Source: Legionella spiritensis (lineage in GTDB: Bacteria; Pseudomonadota; Gammaproteobacteria; Legionellales; Legionellaceae). Taken from it: a DNA stretch of 64,000 nucleotides. The notes beneath the pieces are model-generated. The model was not told the DNA's origin. It saw nothing but the letters and a program-made list of their open reading frames with translations, and did not search any database. Of this stretch, positions 1-8,385 are shown piece after piece. The stretch spans positions 832,501 through 896,500 of the forward strand of contig NZ_LT906457.1 of assembly GCF_900186965.1 (NCBI RefSeq), given 5' to 3'. Each line of letters starts with the position of its first letter. The stretch's first letter is position 1. A program made the translations under genes and the position numbers.

Positions 1-88
1 CTTCAAGGGATAACTCACCTTTTTCAAGCTGTAAAACAATCCCCTCCAGTTCACTCATGGATTTTTCAAAATGGATCGTTTTCGTCAC
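1..88 (-). CDS. xseB: Exodeoxyribonuclease VII small subunit, 5' part only
   Basis: Reading leftwards from a GTG start at 88, the frame stays open to the window edge (29 codons). The N-terminus begins MTKTIHFEKSMSELEGIV and continues with LQLEKGELSLE, the usual start of the XseB family, in which a short helical protein (about 70-80 residues) binds XseA to degrade single-stranded DNA. A GGGGA Shine-Dalgarno lies five bases before the GTG, which supports this non-ATG start. The gene continues outside the window, so its 3' neighbour is unknown. Recognition rests on the family-typical FEKSMSELE and LEKGELSLE segments. Confidence 0.8.
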   Translation of the reverse strand, partial: MTKTIHFEKSMSELEGIVLQLEKGELSLE

Positions 89-117
89 CTAAGTCCCCTT
101 TATTCCGCAAAAACGAC

Positions 118-145
118 AGTATACTGTTTCATAATAAACTTGCAA
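118..145 (-). promoter_or_regulatory. Probable sigma-70 promoter for xseB
   Basis: On the minus strand, TTGCAA (140-145) is followed after 16 bases by TATACT (118-123), about 30 bases upstream of the xseB GTG. Both hexamers are close to consensus and lie in an AT-rich stretch. No transcript evidence is available. Confidence 0.4.
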
Positions 146-212
146 TGCTGGTACCTCATCAATGGATGTACAACAGGAAAGAGCAGGGGACATAAAGGAC
201 AGCCTTTCTGGA

Positions 213-1259
213 TCAAGTCGAGTATTTAAACCAGACAGGCATCACTTTGTTTAAATACGTCATGAATTTCCATAATCCGACCTGATCCTCGACACTGCCG
301 AAAGGGTCGGTTTTTTGTTCCGGGAAACCGATGCCGACACCAAATAATCCAGGTCCTATGATACCCACGTGCGGGTTGCAGGTCAGATGCTCGTAATCAT
401 TAACGACCAGATTGTTGCGTCTGGTGAAGCCCACGGCGTAAATAACTTGATGGCATTCAGGGAGGTAGCGGGTCATGTTTTGTTCGCTGGTGTTGTAACG
501 CACCAGATTATCCGGCAGAACACCGTCGATGTTATCATGAGCCCAGGCGGCGGTGTCACCCTTCAGGCCGGTATTGTCAAAGAGAATCCAGTCGCCCATT
601 TCGATAGCATAGCGACAGGGTGAGCGATAGAAATTGATGATCTTTTTAACTCCGAGTTCAACCAGGTAACGCAAGATAATAATGGCCGAGTGGGACGAGC
701 CGAACACACCGTAGGTTTGTTGCTTGTCAATGCTCCGGGCCAACCGCTGCTTGTCTATCGCCGTCTCAAACGGGATAACGTCAACCCCGGGGTAATTCAG
801 GCTGGCGGCAACGGCGCCTGTTGCCAGTATTACGTTTTGGGTTTTGAATACGTCCTTATCCCCTGTTAATGACCATGTGCGCTCTGAAAGAGTCATGCTA
901 TGTACCAGGGTTTTTACGCTTGTTACCTGTTGGCTGAGGTGATCGGATACCCATTGCAAGGGTTCTACAACACGACTCAAGAGACAGGTGTTCTCAGGCG
1001 GCAGGTGATTAAGCGCAAAATCCGGCGATGATTTGCCATAGCGAAAAGACGCGGCGTCGTGCAGAAAATCGGTGAATCGCCATACAGTCGTGTTACTGGA
1101 CACGTTAGACCATAATTGCCCGAGATCGCCGACTTTGAAGCAGGGATCAAGCCACAATATCTCGTCAGGAGGAATGCCATGATCGAGCAGTTTCCCAACG
1201 GAAGCAATACCGGCAGGCCCGGCACCGATAACGGCCCACTGGAATGATGTTTTATTCAT
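213..1259 (-). CDS. FAD-dependent pyridine nucleotide oxidoreductase family protein
   Basis: This 348-residue protein opens with a Rossmann dinucleotide-binding fold: GAGPAG at residues 12-17 for FAD. It also has an ILATGA segment near 144-149 and a second glycine-rich motif, GVFGSSHS, near 184-191, as expected for NAD(P)H binding. This two-nucleotide layout fits flavoprotein monooxygenases or disulfide-reductase-like enzymes, but no redox-active CxxC pair is evident, so a classical thioredoxin-reductase role is unlikely. The substrate cannot be told. It is transcribed away from radA with a short AT-rich gap between them, and no strong ribosome binding site precedes the ATG. Confidence 0.7.
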   Translation of the reverse strand: MNKTSFQWAVIGAGPAGIASVGKLLDHGIPPDEILWLDPCFKVGDLGQLWSNVSSNTTVWRFTDFLHDAASFRYGKSSPDFALNHLPPENTCLLSRVVEPLQWVSDHLSQQVTSVKTLVHSMTLSERTWSLTGDKDVFKTQNVILATGAVAASLNYPGVDVIPFETAIDKQRLARSIDKQQTYGVFGSSHSAIIILRYLVELGVKKIINFYRSPCRYAIEMGDWILFDNTGLKGDTAAWAHDNIDGVLPDNLVRYNTSEQNMTRYLPECHQVIYAVGFTRRNNLVVNDYEHLTCNPHVGIIGPGLFGVGIGFPEQKTDPFGSVEDQVGLWKFMTYLNKVMPVWFKYST

Positions 1260-1351
1260 TTTTATTGAATTGGTTTAATATGGCATGCCTGTGAGTTTAA
1301 AATCAGAAACATGATTTAACAAGCCCAATGTCTTTTTTAATGGAAGAATAA

Positions 1352-2701
1352 ATGAAAACAAAAACTCGATTTGTCTGTAGCCAGTGCGGTGCGGTATTTT
1401 CCCAATGGGCCGGACAATGCGCACAGTGCGGTGCCTGGAATGTGGTGACGGAAGAAAGTGCCGCACCGGCCAGCCGCAATGGCAGGGTTGCCCATTACGC
1501 CAATCAACGCTCGATGGTTACGTCCGTTGACGACGTCGTATTGGATACGGAAATCCGCATGGATTGCGGCTTGTCCGAGTTAAACCGGGTATTGGGCGGC
1601 GGGTTGGTAGACGGATCGGTGGTGTTGATAGGAGGCGACCCGGGCATTGGCAAGTCCACGCTGCTTTTGCAAACACTGGCTAATTTATCCCGGACGCAAC
1701 CGGTGCTTTATGTCACCGGAGAGGAATCATTGCAACAGGTGGCCATGCGTGCCAAACGGCTGCAATTGCCGCTTGCGGGGCTTCGGTTGCTGGCGGAAAC
1801 CCAGGTGGAAACGATCATGGCCCATGCCCGCAAGGAAGCGCCTCGTATTATCGTGATCGATTCGGTGCAAACCATTTTTACCGAAACGCTCAGTTCCGCT
1901 CCGGGAGGGGTCGGTCAGGTACGTGAATCGGCCGCGCAACTGGTTCGTTTTGCCAAAATGACCAATACGGCCGTATTTATCGTGGGTCATGTCACCAAGG
2001 AGGGGGCGTTGGCCGGGCCGCGGGTTCTGGAGCATATGGTGGATAGCGTGCTCTATTTTGAGGGACAGAGCGACAGCCGGTTTCGGGTGATTCGCGCCAT
2101 TAAAAACCGGTTTGGCGCGGTTAACGAGCTGGGTGTCTTCGCCATGACGGATCGCGGTTTGAAAGAAGTTGCCAATCCGTCCGCTATCTTCCTGTCTCGC
2201 CAGCCGGAAACGACACCGGGTAGTGCCGTGATGGTGACCTGGGAAGGATCAAGGCCTATGCTTGTTGAAGTGCAGGCTCTGGTGGATGAAGCGCATGGCC
2301 AGCAGCCCAAGCGAGTCACCGCCGGGCTTGAGCATAACCGTCTCGCTATTCTGCTCGCGGTATTACATCGTCATGGCGGGGTGGCAACGTATGATCAGGA
2401 TGTGTTTATCAATGTGGTCGGCGGTGTCAAAGTGACGGAAACGGGGAGTGATCTGGCCTTGTTGGCGGCGGTGGTTTCCAGTCTACGCAACCGTGTGGTA
2501 GATCGGGAAACTATCATTTTTGGCGAGGTGGGTCTGGCCGGCGAGATAAGGCCGGTGCAAAGTGGTCAGGAACGTTTACGAGAAGCCGCAAAACATGGTT
2601 TTAAACGGGCGATCATCCCTTTTGGCAACGCGCCGAAACAATCCTTGCCCATGGAGGTTGAGGCGGTGAAACATATTCAGGAGGTTTTGCAGAAACTGTA
2701 G
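1352..2701 (+). CDS. radA: DNA repair protein RadA
   Basis: RadA is a RecA-like ATPase that helps process recombination intermediates. The 449 residues show all hallmarks in order: a C4 zinc finger (Cys9, Cys12, Cys23, Cys26), a Walker A motif GGDPGIGKST at about 94-103, a Walker B region ending IIVIDS near 166-171, the RadA-specific KNRFG motif at 251-255, and a C-terminal Lon-protease-like domain from about residue 270. The ATG is preceded by GGAAG. It is flanked by genes on the other strand, so it is probably monocistronic. Confidence 0.95.
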   Translation: MKTKTRFVCSQCGAVFSQWAGQCAQCGAWNVVTEESAAPASRNGRVAHYANQRSMVTSVDDVVLDTEIRMDCGLSELNRVLGGGLVDGSVVLIGGDPGIGKSTLLLQTLANLSRTQPVLYVTGEESLQQVAMRAKRLQLPLAGLRLLAETQVETIMAHARKEAPRIIVIDSVQTIFTETLSSAPGGVGQVRESAAQLVRFAKMTNTAVFIVGHVTKEGALAGPRVLEHMVDSVLYFEGQSDSRFRVIRAIKNRFGAVNELGVFAMTDRGLKEVANPSAIFLSRQPETTPGSAVMVTWEGSRPMLVEVQALVDEAHGQQPKRVTAGLEHNRLAILLAVLHRHGGVATYDQDVFINVVGGVKVTETGSDLALLAAVVSSLRNRVVDRETIIFGEVGLAGEIRPVQSGQERLREAAKHGFKRAIIPFGNAPKQSLPMEVEAVKHIQEVLQKL

Positions 2702-2827
2702 CCCCTGACTCGGGGATCGGCTTGTTAACGCATGCCTGCGTGTTTATTTATGTCCCTTTATTTACAGGGCGTGGGCATACGTTAGAGGGACTCGGATTTT
2801 CCTGTCTGGCATCATAATTACGGAGCA

Positions 2828-3709
2828 TTAAACAGTACTTTCTTCCTGGACATCCAGAAAATTTTTATACACACGCTCAACCGATAAGGTTCCATCCGGA
2901 TCAACCTGGGTTTTTAGTTGACAAAAATCACGCGCCCAATTTGAGGTGCGTACTCGAAGCGGCGGATTTTTACTGTTAAGCACCTCAATAACACAATTCG
3001 CGACCTCATCACTGCTTTGATACACTGGTTCACTGTCGGATTGTCCCGCTCTGTCTTGCGCACTACCAAGATAACGAGCAAGAACGGGTTTGTAGTCCTC
3101 ATCCAAATCCTGCTGACTGTAGTCCGATAAAATATTATTGACAAATTGCGATTGAATACCGCCTGGTTCAATCAAGCTGAATGCAATATTAAAAAACGGC
3201 TGGACATAACAGGCCAGACTCTCAGTGTACCCTTCGACGGCAAATTTCGATGCGCAATAGACTTCATTAAACGGCTGTCCTATTAAACCACCAACAGAAC
3301 TAATGTTAATGATATGCCCACTGCGTTTTTGACGCATATGAGGCAATACCGCTTTTGTGGTACGCACAACGCCCATAAAATTAGTATTCAACACGTCAGC
3401 AATATCCTGTTCGCTGGCTTGCTCGGTTGTTTTGATAAAACCTCGCCCGGCGTTATTGATCAGACAATCAATTCGGCCTTCTTGATCAATAATGGTCTTG
3501 ACGGAGTTTTCGACACTTTGCGTTGATGCCACATCACATTCCAGCAAATTGGCGTGCACGCCCTGAGTGTTTAGTGCTTCTTGCAAAGCGGCTTTTTTTT
3601 GCAGATTTCTCATGGTCGCGTAAACGATATGTCCACAAGACGCCAGTTTTACAGTAAGGCTTAATCCCAGTCCAGATGATACACCAGTCACTAAAATCAC
3701 TTTTTTCAT
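2828..3709 (-). CDS. Short-chain dehydrogenase/reductase (SDR) family protein
   Basis: This 293-residue classical SDR has the nucleotide-binding TGVSSGLG motif at residues 8-15, NNAG at 85-88, the catalytic serine in NISS near 137-138 and the YxxxK pair Tyr151/Lys155. Arg34 after the second strand hints at NADPH preference. The C-terminal 100 residues are not of a type I can assign to a substrate. It stands alone between radA and the patatin gene, both separated by more than 100 bases, so its pathway is unknown. Confidence 0.85.
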   Translation of the reverse strand: MKKVILVTGVSSGLGLSLTVKLASCGHIVYATMRNLQKKAALQEALNTQGVHANLLECDVASTQSVENSVKTIIDQEGRIDCLINNAGRGFIKTTEQASEQDIADVLNTNFMGVVRTTKAVLPHMRQKRSGHIINISSVGGLIGQPFNEVYCASKFAVEGYTESLACYVQPFFNIAFSLIEPGGIQSQFVNNILSDYSQQDLDEDYKPVLARYLGSAQDRAGQSDSEPVYQSSDEVANCVIEVLNSKNPPLRVRTSNWARDFCQLKTQVDPDGTLSVERVYKNFLDVQEESTV

Positions 3710-3812
3710 TATTGTTCTTCATTGGAGAGAAAATCAGAATTATATTATAAAAATAAGGGGTTATGTCAAAAAAATATTAGGAAGTGTTTGCAATACATCC
3801 TCACAGCCTACG

Positions 3813-3833
3813 TGCCGAGACTTGTTCGCGGCA
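3813..3833. repeat. Small REP-like hairpin with CTTG loop (copy 1)
   Basis: An 8-bp imperfect stem (TGCCGAGA / TCGCGGCA, one mismatch) encloses the loop CTTGT. The flanks read CTACG before and TCCAGG after. The same flanks and loop but a different stem occur at 52729-52749, and a degenerate relative lies at 28546-28560, so this is a dispersed repeat rather than a simple terminator. Confidence 0.5.
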
Positions 3834-3884
3834 TCCAGGAGATGGTCAAATTAAAAATGAAACTAATTAGGGAGTGTTGACCTG

Positions 3885-5093
3885 CTAATGCTGATCAAAA
3901 TAATCGCTCGATACGCCATAAATGGAGCAGGCGAGCTTTTTCTCCGTTGTATTTTCCCACTCCGGTTTCTTCAGAACTTTCATGGCGTTTTCATAGCCTT
4001 CCCTTAAGCGAAGGTCGATGACGTAATGAGCAAAATTATAGTCCTTGTAGGAGTGCGAGTAAGGCGTGCCGCTGTATATGATGTGTACCACGCTGAAGCG
4101 CTTTTCATGCCCCAGTTTCAGTATTTTCTGAATTTCAGGATCTTTTTTGACTTCCGCAGGTAACTGGGTGCCGAGGAATTGAATCGCGGCCTGTAAATTC
4201 TGACGGCTGGTATATACGTTGGTCAGGCGACGTGAATGGCTGGCATAGCGAATGTCTTTCTGCCTTTCCTCCAGTTGATCCATGGTAATGGGTAATTGTC
4301 CTTCCAGACTGAAACAATCGATAACGAAGCAGAGGGTATCCTGTTCCGGTAAGGCGTCCAGAACCGTCACCAGGGGAGTATTGGCATAAATGCCTCCATC
4401 CCAGTAGTAATCATCATCGATTTTTATGGCGGGAAACCCTGGCGGCAAAGCGCCGCTGGCCATGACATGCTCGGGTGTTATGGTCATTTTCTGATTGTTG
4501 AAAAATTCCATCTGGCCGGTGGCGATGTTCACGGCTCCAAGGCAAAGTGTCACGTGTTTATCGTTGATGAGATCAAAGTCAATAAGCTTTTCCAGCGTAT
4601 GTTTTAATGGAGAGGTATCGTAATAACTTAATTTATCAGGTGTGTCCCGGGTCAGGGGGGTGGGTGGAACAAGCCTGGGTCTGAAAAACCCCTCCAACCC
4701 CTGAAAAACAACCGCCATGGAACTAATCCGGTTATGTAAATGATGCATGAATTCAATGTTGTGAAAGGTTGCCATCGCATCGCTCCATAAATCGGGAACG
4801 ATGGTGTCCCAGAATTCCATGAGCTTATCAATCTGCTTTTCCGGAGGATTGCCGGCAATGATCGAGGAATTAATGGAGCCGATGGACACCCCGGCATAGA
4901 AATTTGGCCGATAGCCTTGTTCGTGGATGGCCCGAAATGCGCCGACCTGAAAAGCGCCCAGGGCGCCGCCGCCCTGGAATACGCAGGCGATACGATCGTA
5001 TTTTTGTCTGACGCCGGTTGATTTTTCAGGTTTGTTGATAAGACCTAACGCGTCCTTATGGGGTAGTTTTTTATTTTTTTTACTTGCTACCAT
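3885..5093 (-). CDS. Patatin-like phospholipase
   Basis: A 402-residue patatin-family acyl hydrolase. The oxyanion loop GGGALG is at residues 41-46, the nucleophile elbow GVSIG at 68-72 (Ser70), and the catalytic Asp232 lies in DGG at 232-234, so the Ser-Asp dyad is complete. After the catalytic domain comes about 160 residues rich in charged and aromatic residues, like the long C-terminal extension of bacterial patatins carrying DUF3734. There is no signal peptide. Legionella species carry many patatins, some injected by Dot/Icm (VpdA-C) and others cytosolic; which class this belongs to cannot be told from sequence. Confidence 0.85.
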   Translation of the reverse strand: MVASKKNKKLPHKDALGLINKPEKSTGVRQKYDRIACVFQGGGALGAFQVGAFRAIHEQGYRPNFYAGVSIGSINSSIIAGNPPEKQIDKLMEFWDTIVPDLWSDAMATFHNIEFMHHLHNRISSMAVVFQGLEGFFRPRLVPPTPLTRDTPDKLSYYDTSPLKHTLEKLIDFDLINDKHVTLCLGAVNIATGQMEFFNNQKMTITPEHVMASGALPPGFPAIKIDDDYYWDGGIYANTPLVTVLDALPEQDTLCFVIDCFSLEGQLPITMDQLEERQKDIRYASHSRRLTNVYTSRQNLQAAIQFLGTQLPAEVKKDPEIQKILKLGHEKRFSVVHIIYSGTPYSHSYKDYNFAHYVIDLRLREGYENAMKVLKKPEWENTTEKKLACSIYGVSSDYFDQH

Positions 5094-5219
5094 GTGTATC
5101 CGCTCCGGGAGTCCTTGTATGATTAGTATAGTCGCTGGCTTGAGGAACGTGTCAATAGACTTCTTTCCAAACGTTGTTGTGGCGGGTAAGAAATCGGTAT
5201 CCGGACAGGTGTGCGGAGT

Positions 5220-5822
5220 CTATAACGTAACGATGCGGTGTTCGATTAAGGCTTGAATCAACAGTTGTACCGGTAATCCCTGAATGGTACTGTCGCTGCC
5301 GGTGACTTCACTGAACAGCCATTTGGCTTTGCCTTCGTAATGATAGGCGCCACAACTTTGATAAGGTTGATCGGCAAGGAGATACGCTTCTATTGCCTGG
5401 TCGCTTAAATGCCGCATGGTGAGCGACGCCACGTCTTGCACAGACCAGATAATTTCCGATCTCCTGGCAATGCAACAGGCTGAAATTTGCTGATGGGTTT
5501 TGCCGCGTAACGTTCGTAAATGGCGGACGGCTTCCTGATGATCTCCGGGTTTGTCAAAAACAGTATCCCCAAAAACGCATAGCTGGTCGGCTGCGATAAC
5601 ATAATGTTTAGGATATTCCTCACTGATCAAAAGCGCCTTGGCGGCGGCCAGTTCGGCAGCCAGTTCGCTATGGGTGCTGTGTTGTGACCGGCGTTTTATT
5701 TGTTCTTCATCACAAAATGACGGCACCACCTCAAAGCGTAATCCCAATGTTTGTAACAACCGTTGGCGGCTTTGGGACGCGGAAGCCAGTATGAGAGGCT
5801 GCTGGGTGATAAATTCAGACAT
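5220..5822 (-). CDS. Maf/YceF-type nucleotide pyrophosphatase
   Basis: This 200-residue protein carries the Maf signature near its start (LILASASQSRQRLL, residues 10-23), then the conserved ViAADQLCVF and a DKPGDHQEA segment in the middle. Maf proteins hydrolyse non-canonical or modified nucleoside triphosphates to monophosphates and have been linked to septum control. SxSxxR followed by a YceF-like active-site region suggests the YceF subgroup, but the subgroup is not certain. Its start overlaps the end of the ZIP transporter gene upstream by 8 bases, so the two are probably cotranscribed and translationally coupled. Confidence 0.88.
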   Translation of the reverse strand: MSEFITQQPLILASASQSRQRLLQTLGLRFEVVPSFCDEEQIKRRSQHSTHSELAAELAAAKALLISEEYPKHYVIAADQLCVFGDTVFDKPGDHQEAVRHLRTLRGKTHQQISACCIARRSEIIWSVQDVASLTMRHLSDQAIEAYLLADQPYQSCGAYHYEGKAKWLFSEVTGSDSTIQGLPVQLLIQALIEHRIVTL

Positions 5823-6573
5823 AGGCCGCCACGGAAGCCATTAATAAAAATCCGATGATTACGAAGCTGAAATCACGGAGGTTACAACAGCGCTCCACCA
5901 TCACACAGCGCTCCAGTCCGTGCAAGGTTCCCAGGTAAAGGAATGTACCGGCGGATGCGGCAATCAATATGGGATCAATCAGCGAATCCGTTTCCACACC
6001 ATGACCAAAATACCAGCCGATAAATATTCCGAGAGGTGTCATGAGGGCGAAACTGAGAAAGAAGAGCAGGCTCGAACGCAAGCGCAGCGAACTCTTGTTA
6101 AGTTGCACGGCGATGGCAAAGCTCTCCGCCCATTTGTGGGTAATGATAGCAAGAAACAGCATAATGACCAGGGAATTATGGTGGGTTAATCCCAACGCCG
6201 CTCCCAGCATCAGGGAATGGATGGATAACATGCCCCAGGCGAGAATGGCGAAAGCCGGGTGATTGCTATGCTGGTGATGATACAGTTCCGTGCCCAGATG
6301 CTCAAACCACAGGAAAAACAGAAATACGACGCCGGTAATGATATAGGCAAAAGGATAATGGTAACCCATGGCGGCAAACAGCGTGTTGGATTCAGGCAGC
6401 ATGTGCATCAGGCCGGCACCAAGAAAAACACCGGTGGCCAGAGTCTCACCGATTGGAAAATCAATATGCTCGTCTTTCCGGATCCGTTTTTTAAATGGAT
6501 ACCAACCGGCCAGTAAAATGACGGCAAAGATAATTAAGGCAAAAATCAATTTCAGCGCGACAACGATGTCCAC
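5815..6573 (-). CDS. ZIP family divalent metal transporter
   Basis: An integral membrane protein of about 252 residues with roughly eight hydrophobic segments. It has a His/Glu-containing helix (GAGLMHMLPES), a histidine-rich loop (YHHQHSNHP) and a later KWAESFAIAVQL helix, typical of ZIP importers of zinc, iron or manganese. A longer frame begins at a GTG at 6618. I chose the GTG at 6573 because AGAGGA sits just before it and translation from there begins directly with the first membrane segment. It lies upstream of maf with an 8-base overlap. With the CDF exporter next to it, this makes a small metal-homeostasis cluster. Confidence 0.8.
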   Translation of the reverse strand: MDIVVALKLIFALIIFAVILLAGWYPFKKRIRKDEHIDFPIGETLATGVFLGAGLMHMLPESNTLFAAMGYHYPFAYIITGVVFLFFLWFEHLGTELYHHQHSNHPAFAILAWGMLSIHSLMLGAALGLTHHNSLVIMLFLAIITHKWAESFAIAVQLNKSSLRLRSSLLFFLSFALMTPLGIFIGWYFGHGVETDSLIDPILIAASAGTFLYLGTLHGLERCVMVERCCNLRDFSFVIIGFLLMASVAAYV

Positions 6574-6677
6574 GGGGATATTTCCTCTACACAGCATGGA
6601 AGTGCATAATATTTTCACATCTGTGATTTAGCAAGTATTTTCTGGTCGTTGCGAGTGGATTCATATCGAGCGCACGA

Positions 6678-7823
6678 TCAGGAACCCTGTTCCGTGGTAA
6701 TCTGGCCATAGTGGGAAAGAATACGAACTTCCTGAATATAGGGATGTAAAACAAGCGTTTTTTCTATCATTTCCCGCCATTGTTTTTTGTCGTTTGGCTC
6801 ACCTTCATAAACAATATCAATAATCATGCGTCCGTCCAGATAATGCACGGTCCAGGACATAATGCCCGGAAAAGCGTGTTTCCATGCCTGCACAAACTGG
6901 CTGTTGAGTTGATTACGATTGGGTAAGTGCATGGAAGGGCAGGTGATTTCATCGTCTTCCGGATCGATGTGAACGGTGACGTCTTTGACCCGATCCAGTT
7001 TTTTTACCAGAGAATGATGGACATGCTGGGCAATGTAATGACCTTCCGAGACGGAGATGAACGGATCTACCAGCACATGCACGTCAATCAGAATATCCCC
7101 GCCCATCAGGCGGCTGCGCAATTGATGAATTTTTTTGACGCCGTCAATGTCACGGATAATGGATTCAATTTTCTCAAGCATGGCCGGCTCAACGGCGGTA
7201 TCAACCAGTTCCTTGACGCTGTTCCAGCCGTAATCAACACCCATTTTGACAATAAGAATACCGACAATAACCGCGGCAACGGCATCAAGATACACATAGC
7301 CAAACAGACTGCCCAGCAAGCCTATGGCCACCACGGCGGAGGATGCCGCGTCGGAGCGGTGATGCCAGGCGTTAGCCAGAATCAGGGCGGATTGTATGGT
7401 TTGTCCCACATGGCGGGTGTAGTAAAACAAGATTTCGTTGGCAACCAGAGATAACAAGGCGATTGGAAAGGCCAGCCAGCCCGGTTTTTCACTACTGCCC
7501 TGGAGTAACTCCCGAAACGCGTCCCAGGCGATACCAATTCCCGCTAAAATGAGCAGCAAGGCAAGTAACAGTGTGGCCGCCGTTTCGATGCGTTTATGGC
7601 CGTAAGGGTGGCTTACATCGGCATCCTGGCTGCCGAATTTCGAGGCAAACAGAACCATAACGTCGGTGACCAGATCAGAAAAGGAATGAACGCCATCGGC
7701 GACAAGCGCGTGCGAATGGAGTAACAGACCGCCAACCAGTTTTGTGATGCCGAGCAAGGTGTTAACCAGCGCCCCAATCAACGTGACTTTTTTGGCCTGC
7801 CAATATCGATCCGCGACAACCAT
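6678..7823 (-). CDS. Cation diffusion facilitator (CDF) family transporter
   Basis: A 381-residue CDF exporter (zinc, iron or cadmium in exchange for protons). The membrane domain has the two metal-site segments ADGVHSFSD (residues 42-50) and WHHRSD (153-158, with the His154-x3-Asp158 pair). A cytoplasmic metal-sensing domain follows from about 210 (VKKIHQLRSRLMGGDILIDVHV). The remaining 100 or so residues form a second small alpha/beta module, longer than in E. coli FieF (300 residues). It is on the same strand as the ZIP importer, about 100 bases upstream, so importer and exporter may share control. Confidence 0.88.
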   Translation of the reverse strand: MVVADRYWQAKKVTLIGALVNTLLGITKLVGGLLLHSHALVADGVHSFSDLVTDVMVLFASKFGSQDADVSHPYGHKRIETAATLLLALLLILAGIGIAWDAFRELLQGSSEKPGWLAFPIALLSLVANEILFYYTRHVGQTIQSALILANAWHHRSDAASSAVVAIGLLGSLFGYVYLDAVAAVIVGILIVKMGVDYGWNSVKELVDTAVEPAMLEKIESIIRDIDGVKKIHQLRSRLMGGDILIDVHVLVDPFISVSEGHYIAQHVHHSLVKKLDRVKDVTVHIDPEDDEITCPSMHLPNRNQLNSQFVQAWKHAFPGIMSWTVHYLDGRMIIDIVYEGEPNDKKQWREMIEKTLVLHPYIQEVRILSHYGQITTEQGS

Positions 7824-7958
7824 TTTATTTTTCCTTTTACTCGCAACGGGTGCCCATTCTTCAATGATCTTGCCGGATTATCAAGTCTTGCTCAAGGTAA
7901 AATCCTGTTTGTTTGGATATTACTCCAATTTTCCTGGCACATTTTTTTGCAAAAGAGC

Positions 7959-8374
7959 GTAGCCCGCAAGGAGGCCTGTGGCCGTATTGCGGGTTTCATG
8001 GTCCAATAAAGGTACCCAGGAGAACAGGCGAGCGCCCAAGTGGACGTTATCCCGCATTACGGCTTTGCCTTCATGACGGGCTACATGTTTTTTGTAAAAA
8101 AAGCGTAGCCCGCAAGGAGGCCTGTGGCCGTATTGCGGGTTTCATGGTCCAATAAAGGTACCCAGGAGAACAGGCGAGCGCCTAAGTGGACGTTATCCCG
8201 CATTACGGCTTTGCCTTCATGACGGGCTACATGTTTTTTGTAAAAGAACCGTAGCCCGTTAGGAGGCCTGTGGCCGTATTGCGGGTTTCATAGTCCAATA
8301 GGGTACCAGGAGAACAGGCGAGCGCCCAAGTGGACATTTTCCCGCATTACGGCTTTGCCTTCATGACGGGCTAC
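7959..8374. repeat. Tandem array of three REP/BIME units (family A)
   Basis: Three near-identical units begin at 7959, 8105 and 8251 with an exact period of 146 bases. Each unit starts GTAGCCCG, contains AAGGAGGCCTGTGGCCGTA and GCGGG, then about 55 bases of linker, then the inverted counterpart ending CGGGCTAC. Units are 126, 126 and 124 bases long and are joined by a 20-base spacer starting ATGTTTTTTGTAAAA. The array fills most of the 560-base gap between the CDF gene and the 3' end of recG. I see no gene here; the short open frames follow the repeat. Confidence 0.9.
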
Positions 8375-8385
8375 AGGATGAGGCA

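Noticed and set aside
5032-5256. Small plus-strand frame (74 codons) between patatin and maf
   Set aside because: It overlaps the starts and ends of well-supported minus-strand genes and has no recognisable product.
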